NCBI RefSeq assembly: GCF_030676955.1
Contig: NZ_JAUUUU010000006.1
Location: 65,395-129,394 of the forward strand
Source: Porticoccus litoralis
GTDB lineage: Bacteria > Pseudomonadota > Gammaproteobacteria > Pseudomonadales > Porticoccaceae
Reading direction: 5' to 3'
DNA: 64,000 nucleotides
The position numbers and the translations under genes were made by a program. Below, piece after piece: positions 25,220-33,890 of this stretch. How positions within the stretch are numbered: the first letter of the stretch is position 1; every line of letters begins with the position of its first letter. The notes below the pieces were generated by a model, which was not told where the DNA came from, did no database searches, and saw only the letters and a program-made list of their open reading frames with translations.

Positions 25220-27280
25220 ATGTCCTATATCCCACGCGTTATTGCCTGCCTGTCCTTTTCTATCTTTGCCTTGCTGGTGTCAGCAGAGGTGCAATTTGAC
25301 ACTGAGCAGCCGGAAACAGCTGTTGAAATTGTCGATGAACTCATCAACAAACACTACCGCAAGCAGGACCTGAACGATGAACTATCAAAACAGTTCCTCT
25401 ACAAATACATCGACAACCTGGACCCGGCAAAAAGCTACCTGCTGCAGACTGATATCAACGAATTCCAGCGCTGGGAAACAGAACTCGATGACATGCTGAA
25501 ACGCGGAGACCTGACTGCCGGCTTTGTTATTTTTAATCGTTACATCAAGCGGGCCACCGAGCGCCTACAGGCCAATATCGACCTGCTTGAGAGCGACTAC
25601 CAGTTTGACCTTAATCAGGACGAGCAATTATCCATAGACCTTGATGAGCTGCCCTGGCCCAAGACCATGGCAGAAGCTGACGAACTCTGGCGGAAACGCC
25701 TAAAAGAAGCCTATCTGAGATTGATCCTGAGCGACAAGGAGCCCCAGGCAGCCCGGGATCTGTTGATCAAGCGTTACAGCAATCTCAGCAAGCAGCTGTC
25801 GCAGCGCGATAACGAAGATACATTCCAAGTGTTCATGAACTCGCTCGCCGCCTTGTACGATCCCCACACGACTTACATGTCACCCCGCTCCATGGAAAAC
25901 TTCCGCATTGCCATGTCCCTGTCACTAACCGGTATCGGAGCAGTTCTGCAATTTGAAGATGAAAATACCAAAGTAGTCAGAGTGGTGCCCGGCGGACCAG
26001 CTGACAAACAGGGTATTCTGCAGGCCGGTGATGTTATTGTCGGCGTTGGACAGGATCAGGAGGAAATTACCGATGTCATCGGCTGGCGCCTCGATGACGT
26101 GGTCGACCTGATACGCGGTCCGAAAGACAGTACCGTACGCCTGGAAATTATCCCCGCCACCGGCGAGTCCGCCGGAACAAACCGGGAAATTGCCATTATC
26201 AGAGACAAAATACAGCTTGAGGAGCAGGCAGCCAACTCCGAAATCATCGAAGTCAACACTGATGTGGGCAACTACAAGCTTGGCGTTATCACCGTGCCCA
26301 CCTTCTATCTGGACATTGAAGCCTACTACAACCGTGACCCCAACTTTAAAAGCAGCACACGGGATGTAATGCGCCTCTTGGGCGAACTTGATGAACAGAA
26401 AGTCGATGGCATTATTCTCGATTTGCGCAACAACGGCGGTGGTTTCCTACAGGAGGCCACCACGTTAACTGACCTGTTTATCGACCCAGGTCCGGTCGTT
26501 CAGGTGCGCTATTCCAACCAGATGATTTCCCGCAACCATCGTTCACATGCCGACGCCTATTACCGCGGTCCTCTCGTGGTGTTGATTAACCGTCTCAGTG
26601 CCTCGGCATCGGAAATTTTTGCTGGCGCAATTCAGGATTATCAGCGCGGACTGGTGATCGGTGGCCAGAGCTTCGGCAAAGGCACGGTACAGGTCCAATT
26701 ACCGGTTCGCCAGGGCCAACTGAAGCTGACCGAATCCAAATTCTACCGGGTTTCCGGCAACAGCACTCAGCACTTGGGCGTTGTACCGGATATAGAACTG
26801 CCCTCCTACTTCGATACTGAAAAAGTCGGTGAAAGCGCCGACGAAAATGCGCTGCCCTGGGACCAGATTAATGCCGTCCCCCACCGCCGCTATAACTTCA
26901 CGGATATCCCCCTGGAAACACTGAAGGAGCGCCACGTCTATCGTCAATCAAAGGACCCCGACCTTGTCTATCTGAACCAGGAATTGTCTTTGCTCCGGGA
27001 GCGTCGTAAGGAAAACAGCATTTCACTCAATGAATCCGTGCGCCGGGACGAAATGGCCAAGTACGATACCACCCTACTGACCATTGAAAATCAGCGCCGA
27101 CAGTCGAAAGGACTGGAACCCTACGCCACCATTGAGGAATGGCGGGAATCCCGCAGCCCTGAGGATGACGACACACGGGACCTGTCAGAACGCGACCCGT
27201 TACTCTATGAAACAGGCAATATTCTGGCGGATTACCTGAGCCTGCTAGCACCCAAGTCACTGCTGGCCAACCAGCCCTGA
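25220..27280 (+). CDS. prc: Carboxy-terminal processing protease Prc/Tsp
   Basis: A periplasmic protease that degrades tailed or misfolded proteins and trims murein hydrolases. There is a signal peptide (residues 1-22, ending LLVSA). A PDZ domain covers about 238-320 (LTGIGAVLQFE to RGPKDSTVRLEI). The Ser-Lys dyad is S462 (NRLSASASEIF) and K487 (SFGKGTVQ), with Asp473; spacing equals E. coli Tsp S430/D441/K455. The full length is 686 aa with the C-terminal helical region that marks Prc rather than short CtpA enzymes. xthA follows after 20 bp. Confidence 0.96.
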   Translation: MSYIPRVIACLSFSIFALLVSAEVQFDTEQPETAVEIVDELINKHYRKQDLNDELSKQFLYKYIDNLDPAKSYLLQTDINEFQRWETELDDMLKRGDLTAGFVIFNRYIKRATERLQANIDLLESDYQFDLNQDEQLSIDLDELPWPKTMAEADELWRKRLKEAYLRLILSDKEPQAARDLLIKRYSNLSKQLSQRDNEDTFQVFMNSLAALYDPHTTYMSPRSMENFRIAMSLSLTGIGAVLQFEDENTKVVRVVPGGPADKQGILQAGDVIVGVGQDQEEITDVIGWRLDDVVDLIRGPKDSTVRLEIIPATGESAGTNREIAIIRDKIQLEEQAANSEIIEVNTDVGNYKLGVITVPTFYLDIEAYYNRDPNFKSSTRDVMRLLGELDEQKVDGIILDLRNNGGGFLQEATTLTDLFIDPGPVVQVRYSNQMISRNHRSHADAYYRGPLVVLINRLSASASEIFAGAIQDYQRGLVIGGQSFGKGTVQVQLPVRQGQLKLTESKFYRVSGNSTQHLGVVPDIELPSYFDTEKVGESADENALPWDQINAVPHRRYNFTDIPLETLKERHVYRQSKDPDLVYLNQELSLLRERRKENSISLNESVRRDEMAKYDTTLLTIENQRRQSKGLEPYATIEEWRESRSPEDDDTRDLSERDPLLYETGNILADYLSLLAPKSLLANQP

Positions 27281-27300
27281 TCAGCAGTCAGGCAACTGCC

Positions 27301-28116
27301 GTGAAAATCGTCTCTTTCAACGTCAATGGCCTCCGTTCTCGCCTGCACCAACTGCAGGCGTTAACCGAGGAACACCAACCGGACATCATTGGTCTTCAGG
27401 AAACCAAGGTGGCGGATGACCTGTTCCCCATTGAGGACATCAATGCTCTGGGATATGAAGCCATTTTTCATGGCCAGAAAGGTCACTATGGCGTCGCACT
27501 ACTCTACCGAATGCCCCTGAAACATTCGATGGCAGGTTTTCCCCATGATGGTGAAGACAGTCAGAAACGACTGATTTATGGATGCTTCGAATATCAGGGG
27601 CAACCGCTGCATGTGTATAACGGCTATTTTCCCCAGGGAGAAAGCCGCGATCACCCGACTAAATTTCCGGCCAAACGCCAATTTTATGCAGACCTTTTCG
27701 AGCACCTCAGAAAACATCATCATCCCGAAGAACAAATTGTTGTCATGGGTGACATGAATGTCGCTCCCCTGGATACAGATATCGGCATTGGTGACAACAA
27801 CCGCAAACGCTGGTTGCGCACAGGAAAGTGCTGTTTTCTACCGGAAGAGCGGGAATGGCTGGAACAATTCAAACACTGGGGTTTGAAAGACAGCTTTGAT
27901 CATTTACACCCCGGCAACCAGCCACCACTTTACAGTTGGTTTGACTACCGCAGTCGAGGTTTTGAACAGGCCGATAAACGCGGCTTGCGTATCGACCTTA
28001 TGTTGGTATCAGCCTCTCTGTTGTCCCGAACCACCGATGTCGGCATCGATTACCACATCCGCGGCATGGATAACCCCTCTGACCACTGCCCCATCTGGTT
28101 AACCACTGACAATTAA
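27301..28116 (+). CDS. xthA: Exodeoxyribonuclease III
   Basis: An apurinic/apyrimidinic endonuclease and 3'-5' exonuclease in base excision repair. Family motifs run in order: MKIVSFNVNGLRSRL, QETKVADDLFP (metal-binding Glu), YNGYFPQGE, GDMNVAPLDTDIG and DNPSDHCPIW (catalytic Asp-His). Length is 271 aa. The start is GTG, fixed by the canonical MKIVSFNVN N-terminus. It lies 20 bp after prc and is probably co-transcribed. Confidence 0.95.
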   Translation: MKIVSFNVNGLRSRLHQLQALTEEHQPDIIGLQETKVADDLFPIEDINALGYEAIFHGQKGHYGVALLYRMPLKHSMAGFPHDGEDSQKRLIYGCFEYQGQPLHVYNGYFPQGESRDHPTKFPAKRQFYADLFEHLRKHHHPEEQIVVMGDMNVAPLDTDIGIGDNNRKRWLRTGKCCFLPEEREWLEQFKHWGLKDSFDHLHPGNQPPLYSWFDYRSRGFEQADKRGLRIDLMLVSASLLSRTTDVGIDYHIRGMDNPSDHCPIWLTTDN

Positions 28117-28186
28117 TTTCCTTATCGCTGTCAACCAATGACGATCTGATCCGTTTTTAGGGTTACACGCGAATGAGGGAATACCC

Positions 28187-28606
28187 ATGAAAAAACTCGC
28201 TATTATTGGTCTTTTGACAACCTCTCTGGCCTTGGGGGCTGCACCTGCTCTGGCGAGGGACTACGACGGAGGCAAACTGTTTTCCTCTGATCACCACCGC
28301 TATGAACACCGCCATGAACGCCGAGAGCATCGTAACGATCGTCGCAATGAGCATCGCGATGACTATCGAAGAGACAAGCATTATGACAAACGCCGTTATG
28401 ATGATCGCTATTACCATCGCTTCAGCTACAGTGACCGGTATCGTCACGAGGTAAAACACCATTACAAGCACTATCGATGTGGCTACCACCCCGGTTCGCG
28501 GGCTCATCATAACCACAACCATTACTATGACAGTCGCACTGGTGAATACCTGGCCATCATCGGCGGAACCATACTGCTGACGGAAATACTCCATGGCCAC
28601 CATTGA
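28187..28606 (+). CDS. Secreted His/Arg/Tyr/Asp-rich protein
   Basis: A 139-aa protein with a clean signal peptide (MKKLAIIGLLTTSLALGAAPALA, cut after about residue 23). A low-complexity middle (about 33-105) is made of H, R, D, E, Y and K in near-repeats such as HRHERREHRNDRRNEHRDD. A short hydrophobic tail follows (EYLAIIGGTILLTEIL), ending HGHH. Composition suggests periplasmic metal or polyanion binding, but no family is recognised. GAGGG lies 7 nt before the ATG. It precedes the sigma-factor gene in what may be one transcript. Confidence 0.8.
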   Translation: MKKLAIIGLLTTSLALGAAPALARDYDGGKLFSSDHHRYEHRHERREHRNDRRNEHRDDYRRDKHYDKRRYDDRYYHRFSYSDRYRHEVKHHYKHYRCGYHPGSRAHHNHNHYYDSRTGEYLAIIGGTILLTEILHGHH

Positions 28607-28677
28607 TTGAATGGCAGACAGCTGTGTTGCAGAATCCCTGTGGCAGTCTCAAAACCAACAGTGAAAGGAGTACTGTT

Positions 28678-29232
28678 CTGACACGAGAACCCCTGGAAAC
28701 TTTCCTGTTGTCCATTGAGCGTAGGGCATACGCTATAGCCATGGCATCCCTGGGCAATAGAGAGGATGCACTGGACGTGGTTCAGGAAGCCATGGCACAA
28801 CTCGTGATCAGCTATGCTGACAGGGCAGAAGAACAGTGGCGTCCCCTGTTCTACCGAATTTTGCAAAACAAGGTGACCGACCTGCAGAGAAAAAGGAATA
28901 TCCAGGGACGTTTTAAAGGCTGGCTTTCCCGATTTCGCAACCGGGAAGATGGCTCGGAAGATGATACTGACCCCCTGGATTTGGTACCTGGCCCGGACCA
29001 CCAGGCGCCTCACCATCAGCATGAGCAGGATAGGCAGATGGCGAAGTTGCAAGACGCGCTTACATCACTACCCGAACGTCAAAAGCAGGCCTTTATGCTG
29101 CGTTGTTGGGAAGGCCTGGATACAGCGGAAACTGCAATCGCTATGAAATGCAGTGAAGGCAGCGTTAAAACGCACTATTCCAGGGCTATACATCGCCTGA
29201 GAGAACTACTGGGAGATCATTGGTATGAATGA
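28678..29232 (+). CDS. ECF-family RNA polymerase sigma factor (apparent CTG start)
   Basis: Sigma region 2 spans LETFLLSIERRAYAIAMASLGNREDALDVVQEAM, and region 4 spans LQDALTSLPERQKQAFMLRCWEGLDTAETAIAMKCSEGSVKTHYSRAIHRLREL. A long acidic linker (EDGSEDDTDPLDLVPGPDHQ) separates them. The only good SD, AAAGGAG (28664-28670), lies 7 nt before an in-frame CTG at 28678, just where family N-termini begin. The alternative TTG at 28603 has no SD and adds 25 unrelated residues. The product is 184 aa. The next gene overlaps by 8 bp and encodes a likely membrane anti-sigma. Confidence 0.85.
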   Translation: MTREPLETFLLSIERRAYAIAMASLGNREDALDVVQEAMAQLVISYADRAEEQWRPLFYRILQNKVTDLQRKRNIQGRFKGWLSRFRNREDGSEDDTDPLDLVPGPDHQAPHHQHEQDRQMAKLQDALTSLPERQKQAFMLRCWEGLDTAETAIAMKCSEGSVKTHYSRAIHRLRELLGDHWYE

Positions 29233-29554
29233 CTTTGAAAGACAAATGCAGCAGGTTCTGCGTCGTTCAGAGCGAGATATCGACGACCAGACAATCCAGG
29301 AACTTGCCAGCGCCCGCTCGGCCGCGCTCAGCGCCAGAAACAAACAACGGGTACCCCGCTTTTTTGTACCTGCCACCGGCATGGCACTGGCATCGATTCT
29401 TGCCGTGGTTCTGATTATGTCACCGGACATGATGGAACGGACAAACACCAGTGGCGGACAGGAAGAAGTTCTACTGGGTGAAAGTATGGATCTTTACGAG
29501 GACATGGATTTTTATTACTGGCTGGCCCGGGAAGACAGCAATTTACAAGGTTAA
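29225..29554 (+). CDS. One-TM protein, putative anti-sigma factor (DUF3619-like)
   Basis: A 109-aa protein with a cytosolic N-terminal half (MNDFERQMQQVLRRSERDIDD), one membrane helix (about residues 50-66, GMALASILAVVLIM) and a short acidic periplasmic tail (LYEDMDFYYWLARED). It overlaps the sigma gene by 8 bp. Such overlap and topology are typical of anti-sigma factors. The order sigma, small TM protein, DUF3106 matches DUF3619 clusters known in betaproteobacteria. Function is inferred from context only. Confidence 0.7.
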   Translation: MNDFERQMQQVLRRSERDIDDQTIQELASARSAALSARNKQRVPRFFVPATGMALASILAVVLIMSPDMMERTNTSGGQEEVLLGESMDLYEDMDFYYWLAREDSNLQG

Positions 29555-29557
29555 TCT

Positions 29558-30094
29558 ATGAAATTGATCAACAGCAAAGTTACTTTTCGCATCGGCAGTA
29601 CTGTCATGCTAATGCTGACAATGCTGTTTTCTCCAGCACTACTGGCCAGTCAACAGCCTGTCGGCAATTCCTGGTCGCAGCGTGCTGACCCAGCGGGGGC
29701 CCGCCATAACACGCAACCCCCTTGGGAGGCGCGTCATGTTCCCCACGCTGTGATCGCTGATAACGGGGAGTACCGCAAAAACAAACAAGGCACCGATAAG
29801 CACTGGAAGGACAAAAACTCAAAAGACAAAAGCTGGCAAGATAAAGATCGCAAGCGGCGTTTTGAAGCACTCTCTCCGGAGGAGCAGGAAAAAATCCGTG
29901 AGCGCCGCAAAGCTTTTAAAGCACTGCCCCCTGAAGAGCAGGAACGTATCGAACGGGCAAGAGAAAAGTTTCGTAATCTCCCCCCCGAGCGCCGGGAGGA
30001 AATCCGCGAAAAATGGCGCAATATGAGTCCGGAGCAGCGCAAGGAATACCATCGCAGGATGGAGAATGACGAGCGCAATCGAAACTATCAGTAG
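29558..30094 (+). CDS. DUF3106-like secreted charged repeat protein
   Basis: 178 aa with a signal peptide (about residues 1-31, MLTMLFSPALLASQ). A Lys/Asp-rich stretch follows (KHWKDKNSKDKSWQDKDRK). A run of near-repeats comes next: LSPEEQEKIRERRKAFKAL, LPPEEQERIERAREKFRN, LPPERREEIREKWRN, MSPEQRKEYHRRM. These ~19-residue helical units are the DUF3106 signature. It starts 3 bp after the putative anti-sigma gene. It is probably periplasmic and may be part of an envelope-stress response, by analogy only. Confidence 0.78.
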   Translation: MKLINSKVTFRIGSTVMLMLTMLFSPALLASQQPVGNSWSQRADPAGARHNTQPPWEARHVPHAVIADNGEYRKNKQGTDKHWKDKNSKDKSWQDKDRKRRFEALSPEEQEKIRERRKAFKALPPEEQERIERAREKFRNLPPERREEIREKWRNMSPEQRKEYHRRMENDERNRNYQ

Positions 30095-30113
30095 TCCCGC
30101 TGTTAACAGACAT

Positions 30114-30143
30114 AAAAAAACCGGCCATCTGGCCGGTTTTTTT
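30114..30143. terminator. Bidirectional terminator between the DUF3106 gene and etfA
   Basis: Perfect stem CCGGCCA / TGGCCGG (30121-30136) with a very short loop. Seven A precede and seven T follow, serving both convergent genes. Confidence 0.9.
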
Positions 30144-30154
30144 ACGCCCTGATC

Positions 30155-31084
30155 TCAGAGCTTGCTATTCAGTTCAGGCAGGGCCTCGAACAGATCAGCA
30201 ACCAGACCATAATCAGCCACCTGAAATATCGGGGCTTCTTCGTCCTTGTTGATCGCCACAATGACCTTGCTGTCTTTCATACCGGCAAGATGCTGGATCG
30301 CTCCGGAAATACCTACGGCAATGTACAGATCAGGAGCGACGATTTTGCCGGTTTGACCAACCTGCATATCGTTGGGAACAAATCCCGCGTCCACTGCCGC
30401 TCGGGAGGCACCAACAGCTGCGCCCAACTTATCAGCCAACTCTTCCAGAACATGGAAACCTTCACTGCTACCCATCCCGCGACCACCGGAAATCACCACG
30501 CGAGCGGAAGTAAGTTCAGGACGCTCTGATACGGCCAGTTCTTCACCAACAAAACTCGAGTTGGCGGCATCATGAACGCTGCCCACAGTTTCAATAGATG
30601 CATTACCGCCTTCCGCAGAAGCCGGATCAAACGCCGTGGAACGAACGGTCAGCACCTTGATACTGTCACTGCTTTGAACCGTAGCAATCACATTACCCGC
30701 ATAAATCGGGCGCTTGAAGGTGTCGGGACTGACCACAGCACTAATATCGGAAATACTTTGCACATCCAGCAATGCTGCAACCCGCGGAACAAGGTTTTTA
30801 CCTGTCGTCGATGCCGGCGCCAGCACATGGCTGTAATCACCTGCGAGCTCGGCCACTAACGGGGCAACATTTTCCGCCAGTTGATGCCCATAAGCTTCAT
30901 TACTCGCCAGAAATACCTTGCTGACACCAGCCAGTTTTGATGCCTGTTCCGCCACGCCGTCACAACCGTGCCCGGCAACCAGAACAGCAATATCACCGCC
31001 TATGGCCTGTGCGGCGCTCAGGGTGTTCAACGTCGCCGGTTTCAACTGGCTGTTATCGTGTTCGGCAATAATCAGAATACCCAT
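30155..31084 (-). CDS. etfA: Electron transfer flavoprotein, alpha subunit
   Basis: Carries FAD and passes electrons from acyl-CoA and other dehydrogenases to ETF-QO. The C-terminal FAD-binding part is clear: VVISGGRGMGSSEGFHVLEELADKLGAAVGASRAAVDAG, then VGQTGKIVAPDLYIAVGISGAIQHLAGMKDSKVIVAINKD. Length 309 aa is typical. Its start shares one base with the etfB stop, so the subunits are translationally coupled. Confidence 0.97.
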   Translation of the reverse strand: MGILIIAEHDNSQLKPATLNTLSAAQAIGGDIAVLVAGHGCDGVAEQASKLAGVSKVFLASNEAYGHQLAENVAPLVAELAGDYSHVLAPASTTGKNLVPRVAALLDVQSISDISAVVSPDTFKRPIYAGNVIATVQSSDSIKVLTVRSTAFDPASAEGGNASIETVGSVHDAANSSFVGEELAVSERPELTSARVVISGGRGMGSSEGFHVLEELADKLGAAVGASRAAVDAGFVPNDMQVGQTGKIVAPDLYIAVGISGAIQHLAGMKDSKVIVAINKDEEAPIFQVADYGLVADLFEALPELNSKL

Positions 31085-31833
31085 CAGATCACCTTCGCTT
31101 CATTTTTCAGTTTGTCGAGCAATTCATCCACACTGGCAACCTTGATACCGGCTGCACGTTGAGCTGGAGCTTCCACGTTAAGCAGTGTGACCCGGGGAGC
31201 AGTATCAACACCCAAAGCCTCCGGCGTAGTGGTATCTAATGGCTTCTTTTTCGCTTTCATAATGTTCGGCAGCGAGGCATAGCGGGGTTCATTCAGTCTC
31301 AGATCCGTGGTGACAATCGCGGGCAGCGACAGCCCCAGAGTCTGAAGACCACCATCAATCTCACGTGTGACTTCTGCCTTGCCAGCACTCAGGGTTAGTT
31401 GGGACGCAAAGGTTCCCTGAGGATAACCCGTCAGAGCACCTAGCATTTGTCCAGTCTGGTTGTTGTCGCCGTCAATGGACTGTTTACCCATTAATACCAG
31501 GTCGGGAGACTCCTGCTCACAAACCACTTTCAGGCACTTGGCTACTGCCAACGGCTCCAGATCAGCGTCCGACTGAATAAGAATGGCCCGGTCAGCACCC
31601 AATGCTAAGGCCGTTCGCAACTGTTCCTGGGCCTGCTGGGGGCCAATAGAGACAGCGACGATTTCAGTTACATCACCTTTCTCTTTCAACCTGACCGCCT
31701 CTTCCACAGCAATCTCACAGAAAGGATTAATAGACATTTTGACGTTGTTGAGGTCAACACCGGCGCCATCGGCTTTTGGCCGTACCTTGACGTTGTAGTC
31801 CACAACGCGTTTGACAGCGACAAGTACTTTCAT
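31084..31833 (-). CDS. etfB: Electron transfer flavoprotein, beta subunit
   Basis: Partner of EtfA that binds AMP and docks dehydrogenases. MKVLVAVKRVVDYNVKVRPK is the classic start. The family segments MSINPFCEIAVEEAVRLKEKG and MGKQSIDGDNNQTGQMLGALTG follow. The dehydrogenase-recognition loop region is EPRYASLPNIMKAKKKPL. Length is 249 aa. It is the first gene of etfBA and diverges from ETF-QO across a 227-bp regulatory gap. Confidence 0.97.
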   Translation of the reverse strand: MKVLVAVKRVVDYNVKVRPKADGAGVDLNNVKMSINPFCEIAVEEAVRLKEKGDVTEIVAVSIGPQQAQEQLRTALALGADRAILIQSDADLEPLAVAKCLKVVCEQESPDLVLMGKQSIDGDNNQTGQMLGALTGYPQGTFASQLTLSAGKAEVTREIDGGLQTLGLSLPAIVTTDLRLNEPRYASLPNIMKAKKKPLDTTTPEALGVDTAPRVTLLNVEAPAQRAAGIKVASVDELLDKLKNEAKVI

Positions 31834-31951
31834 GAAATACCCTTTGAAAATGGTCGGTTAGCTTTGAAGGGGCGTAATAATGCCGCTCCAATGGTGCCAA
31901 ATCAAGGCAAACCGGGGGTTTTGTGTTTACCAAGGCTGACCCATCAGTACT

Positions 31952-31994
31952 GACCATCTGGTCCTAATTCCGCGTGGCACCGAAAGGTCAGACC
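31952..31994. promoter_or_regulatory. Inverted GACC/GGTC repeats in the etfB / ETF-QO divergent region
   Basis: GACCA-TC-TGGTC (31952-31963) and GGTC-A-GACC (31986-31994) are two related small palindromes in the shared control region. The nearby TetR gene is a candidate binder. No binding can be shown from sequence. Confidence 0.35.
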
Positions 31995-32060
31995 AGCTAA
32001 AATTCACGCTTCTCAAAATCAGAGCCTTCCAGCCAATCCAAGTAGCCCAAGGAGACATCG

Positions 32061-33701
32061 GTGGAACGTGAATATATGGATTACGATGTAGTCATCATTG
32101 GTGCCGGTCCGGCAGGCCTAGCAGCCGCCTGCAGACTCAAGCAGATCAACCAGGATCTGTCTGTCGTCGTCGTGGAAAAAGGCTCCGAAGTGGGTGCACA
32201 TATCCTTTCCGGTGCGGTACTAGAGCCCCGCGCTCTCAACGAACTCTTTCCCAACTGGCAAGAACTGGGCGCACCAGTTACTACGGCAGTCAGTACAGAT
32301 AACATTTATGTGTTTTCTGAAAACAAGGGCATAAAAGTACCATCCCTGTTTGCGCCGAAAACCATGCACAACCACGGCAATTACATTATCAGCCTGGGTA
32401 ACCTGTGCCGCTGGCTGGCTGAGCAGGCCGAGAATCTGGGGGTTGAAGTCTTTCCAGGTTTCGCGGCGGCTGAAGTGCTGTATGCCGAAAACGGCTCTGT
32501 GGCGGGGATGATCACCGGGGATATGGGCGTGGATGTCAACGGCGAACACAAAGACGCCTACATGCCTGGCATGGAGCTGCGTGGTAAATACACCTTTTTT
32601 GCGGAAGGCTGCCGGGGACATCTGGGCAAACAGCTCATCGAACACTTCGAACTGGACCGCGAGGCACAGCAGCCACAGCACTATGGTATTGGGATCAAGG
32701 AGCTCTGGCGGGTTCCCCCGGAAAACCACCATTTGGGCTTAGTGGTTCATTCTGCAGGCTGGCCCCTGAATGAAAGCGACTCTTCAGGTGGCGGGTTCCT
32801 CTATCACCTGGAAGATAACCAGGTGGCATTGGGGTTAATTACTGACCTCTCCTACTCAAACCCCCATGTCAGTCCATTCGATGAATTTCAGCGTTATAAG
32901 CACCACCCTGTCATCAGGCAGTACCTGGAAGGTGGCGAGCGTATTGCCTATGGAGCCCGGGCACTCGTCAAGGGTGGCCTGCAATCTCAACCTAAAATGA
33001 CCTTTGCTGGCGGTCTGTTGATTGGCGACAACGCTGGCACACTCAACTTTGCCAAGATCAAGGGCATTCACTGTGCCATGAAATCCGGCATGGTTGCTGC
33101 AGAAGTGACTGCCGCTGCCATTGCGGCCGATCGTGCTGGTGACGAGCTGACAGAATACACCACCAGCTACAAGGACAGCTGGGCGTACAAGGAACTCTAT
33201 CAACAGCGCAACTTTGGGCCCGCCCAGCACAAATGGGGCAATATTCTGGGCTCAGCCTATGCCTTTATTGATATCAATATTTTCAACGGCAAACTACCCT
33301 GGACCCTCACCGATCCAGTGCCAGATCACAGCAAAATGATTCCGGCTCGCGATGCCAAGAAAATCGTTTATCCAAAACCGGACAACAAGTTGAGTTTTGA
33401 CAAGTTGTCCTCTGTCTTTCTTTCCAACACCAACCACGAGGAAGCACAACCCTGCCACCTCAAGTTGAAGAATGCAGATATTCCCATCAGCCACAACCTG
33501 CCCCTCTACGATGAGCCCGCACAGCGCTACTGCCCTGCCGGGGTGTATGAAGTCGTAGAAGACAGCAATGGCGGTCCCCGTTTTCAGATCAATGCCCAGA
33601 ATTGTGTGCACTGTAAAACCTGTGACATCAAGGACCCGAGTCAGAATATCACCTGGGTAACACCGGAAGGCTCTGGTGGTCCAAACTATCCAAATATGTG
33701 A
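32061..33701 (+). CDS. Electron transfer flavoprotein-ubiquinone oxidoreductase
   Basis: Moves electrons from ETF to the ubiquinone pool at the inner membrane. The FAD-binding GAGPAGLAAACRL lies near the N-terminus. The ubiquinone/FAD core shows GGGFLYHLEDNQVALGLITDL and GDNAGTLNFAKIKGIHCAMKSGM. The [4Fe-4S] cysteines sit in the C-terminal NCVHCKTCDIKDP plus an earlier YCPAGVYE. Length 546 aa is typical. Start GTG 32061 has GGAG 6 nt upstream; an ATG five codons later lacks this. It diverges from etfBA. Confidence 0.96.
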   Translation: MEREYMDYDVVIIGAGPAGLAAACRLKQINQDLSVVVVEKGSEVGAHILSGAVLEPRALNELFPNWQELGAPVTTAVSTDNIYVFSENKGIKVPSLFAPKTMHNHGNYIISLGNLCRWLAEQAENLGVEVFPGFAAAEVLYAENGSVAGMITGDMGVDVNGEHKDAYMPGMELRGKYTFFAEGCRGHLGKQLIEHFELDREAQQPQHYGIGIKELWRVPPENHHLGLVVHSAGWPLNESDSSGGGFLYHLEDNQVALGLITDLSYSNPHVSPFDEFQRYKHHPVIRQYLEGGERIAYGARALVKGGLQSQPKMTFAGGLLIGDNAGTLNFAKIKGIHCAMKSGMVAAEVTAAAIAADRAGDELTEYTTSYKDSWAYKELYQQRNFGPAQHKWGNILGSAYAFIDINIFNGKLPWTLTDPVPDHSKMIPARDAKKIVYPKPDNKLSFDKLSSVFLSNTNHEEAQPCHLKLKNADIPISHNLPLYDEPAQRYCPAGVYEVVEDSNGGPRFQINAQNCVHCKTCDIKDPSQNITWVTPEGSGGPNYPNM

Positions 33702-33764
33702 TAAAACAATAAATTAACCACTTTATCTAATCTATATTATTGGATTTTTCGGACGTACAGATAC

Positions 33765-33793
33765 AGACGTTTGTTCCACTAGGACAAACGTCT
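33765..33793. repeat. 10-bp perfect inverted repeat after ETF-QO
   Basis: AGACGTTTGT (33765-33774) and ACAAACGTCT (33784-33793) flank TCCACTAGG, in the 189-bp gap between convergent ETF-QO and the TetR gene. No T tract follows, so it is not a standard terminator. It may be an operator, an RNA hairpin or a factor-assisted terminator. Confidence 0.5.
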
Positions 33794-33890
33794 ATCAGGA
33801 ATAAATAGAGAATGGCCAAGATGGCCAGGCGTTGAAAAAGAACCCGGCGCGTAGTTGGTTACGGGGCTAACGGGTAGTTAGCCCTGTCGT

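Noticed and set aside
28603..28677. TTG at 28603 as the sigma-factor start
   Set aside because: It lacks an SD, overlaps the previous stop codon, and adds residues unlike sigma N-termini, whereas CTG 28678 has an ideal SD.
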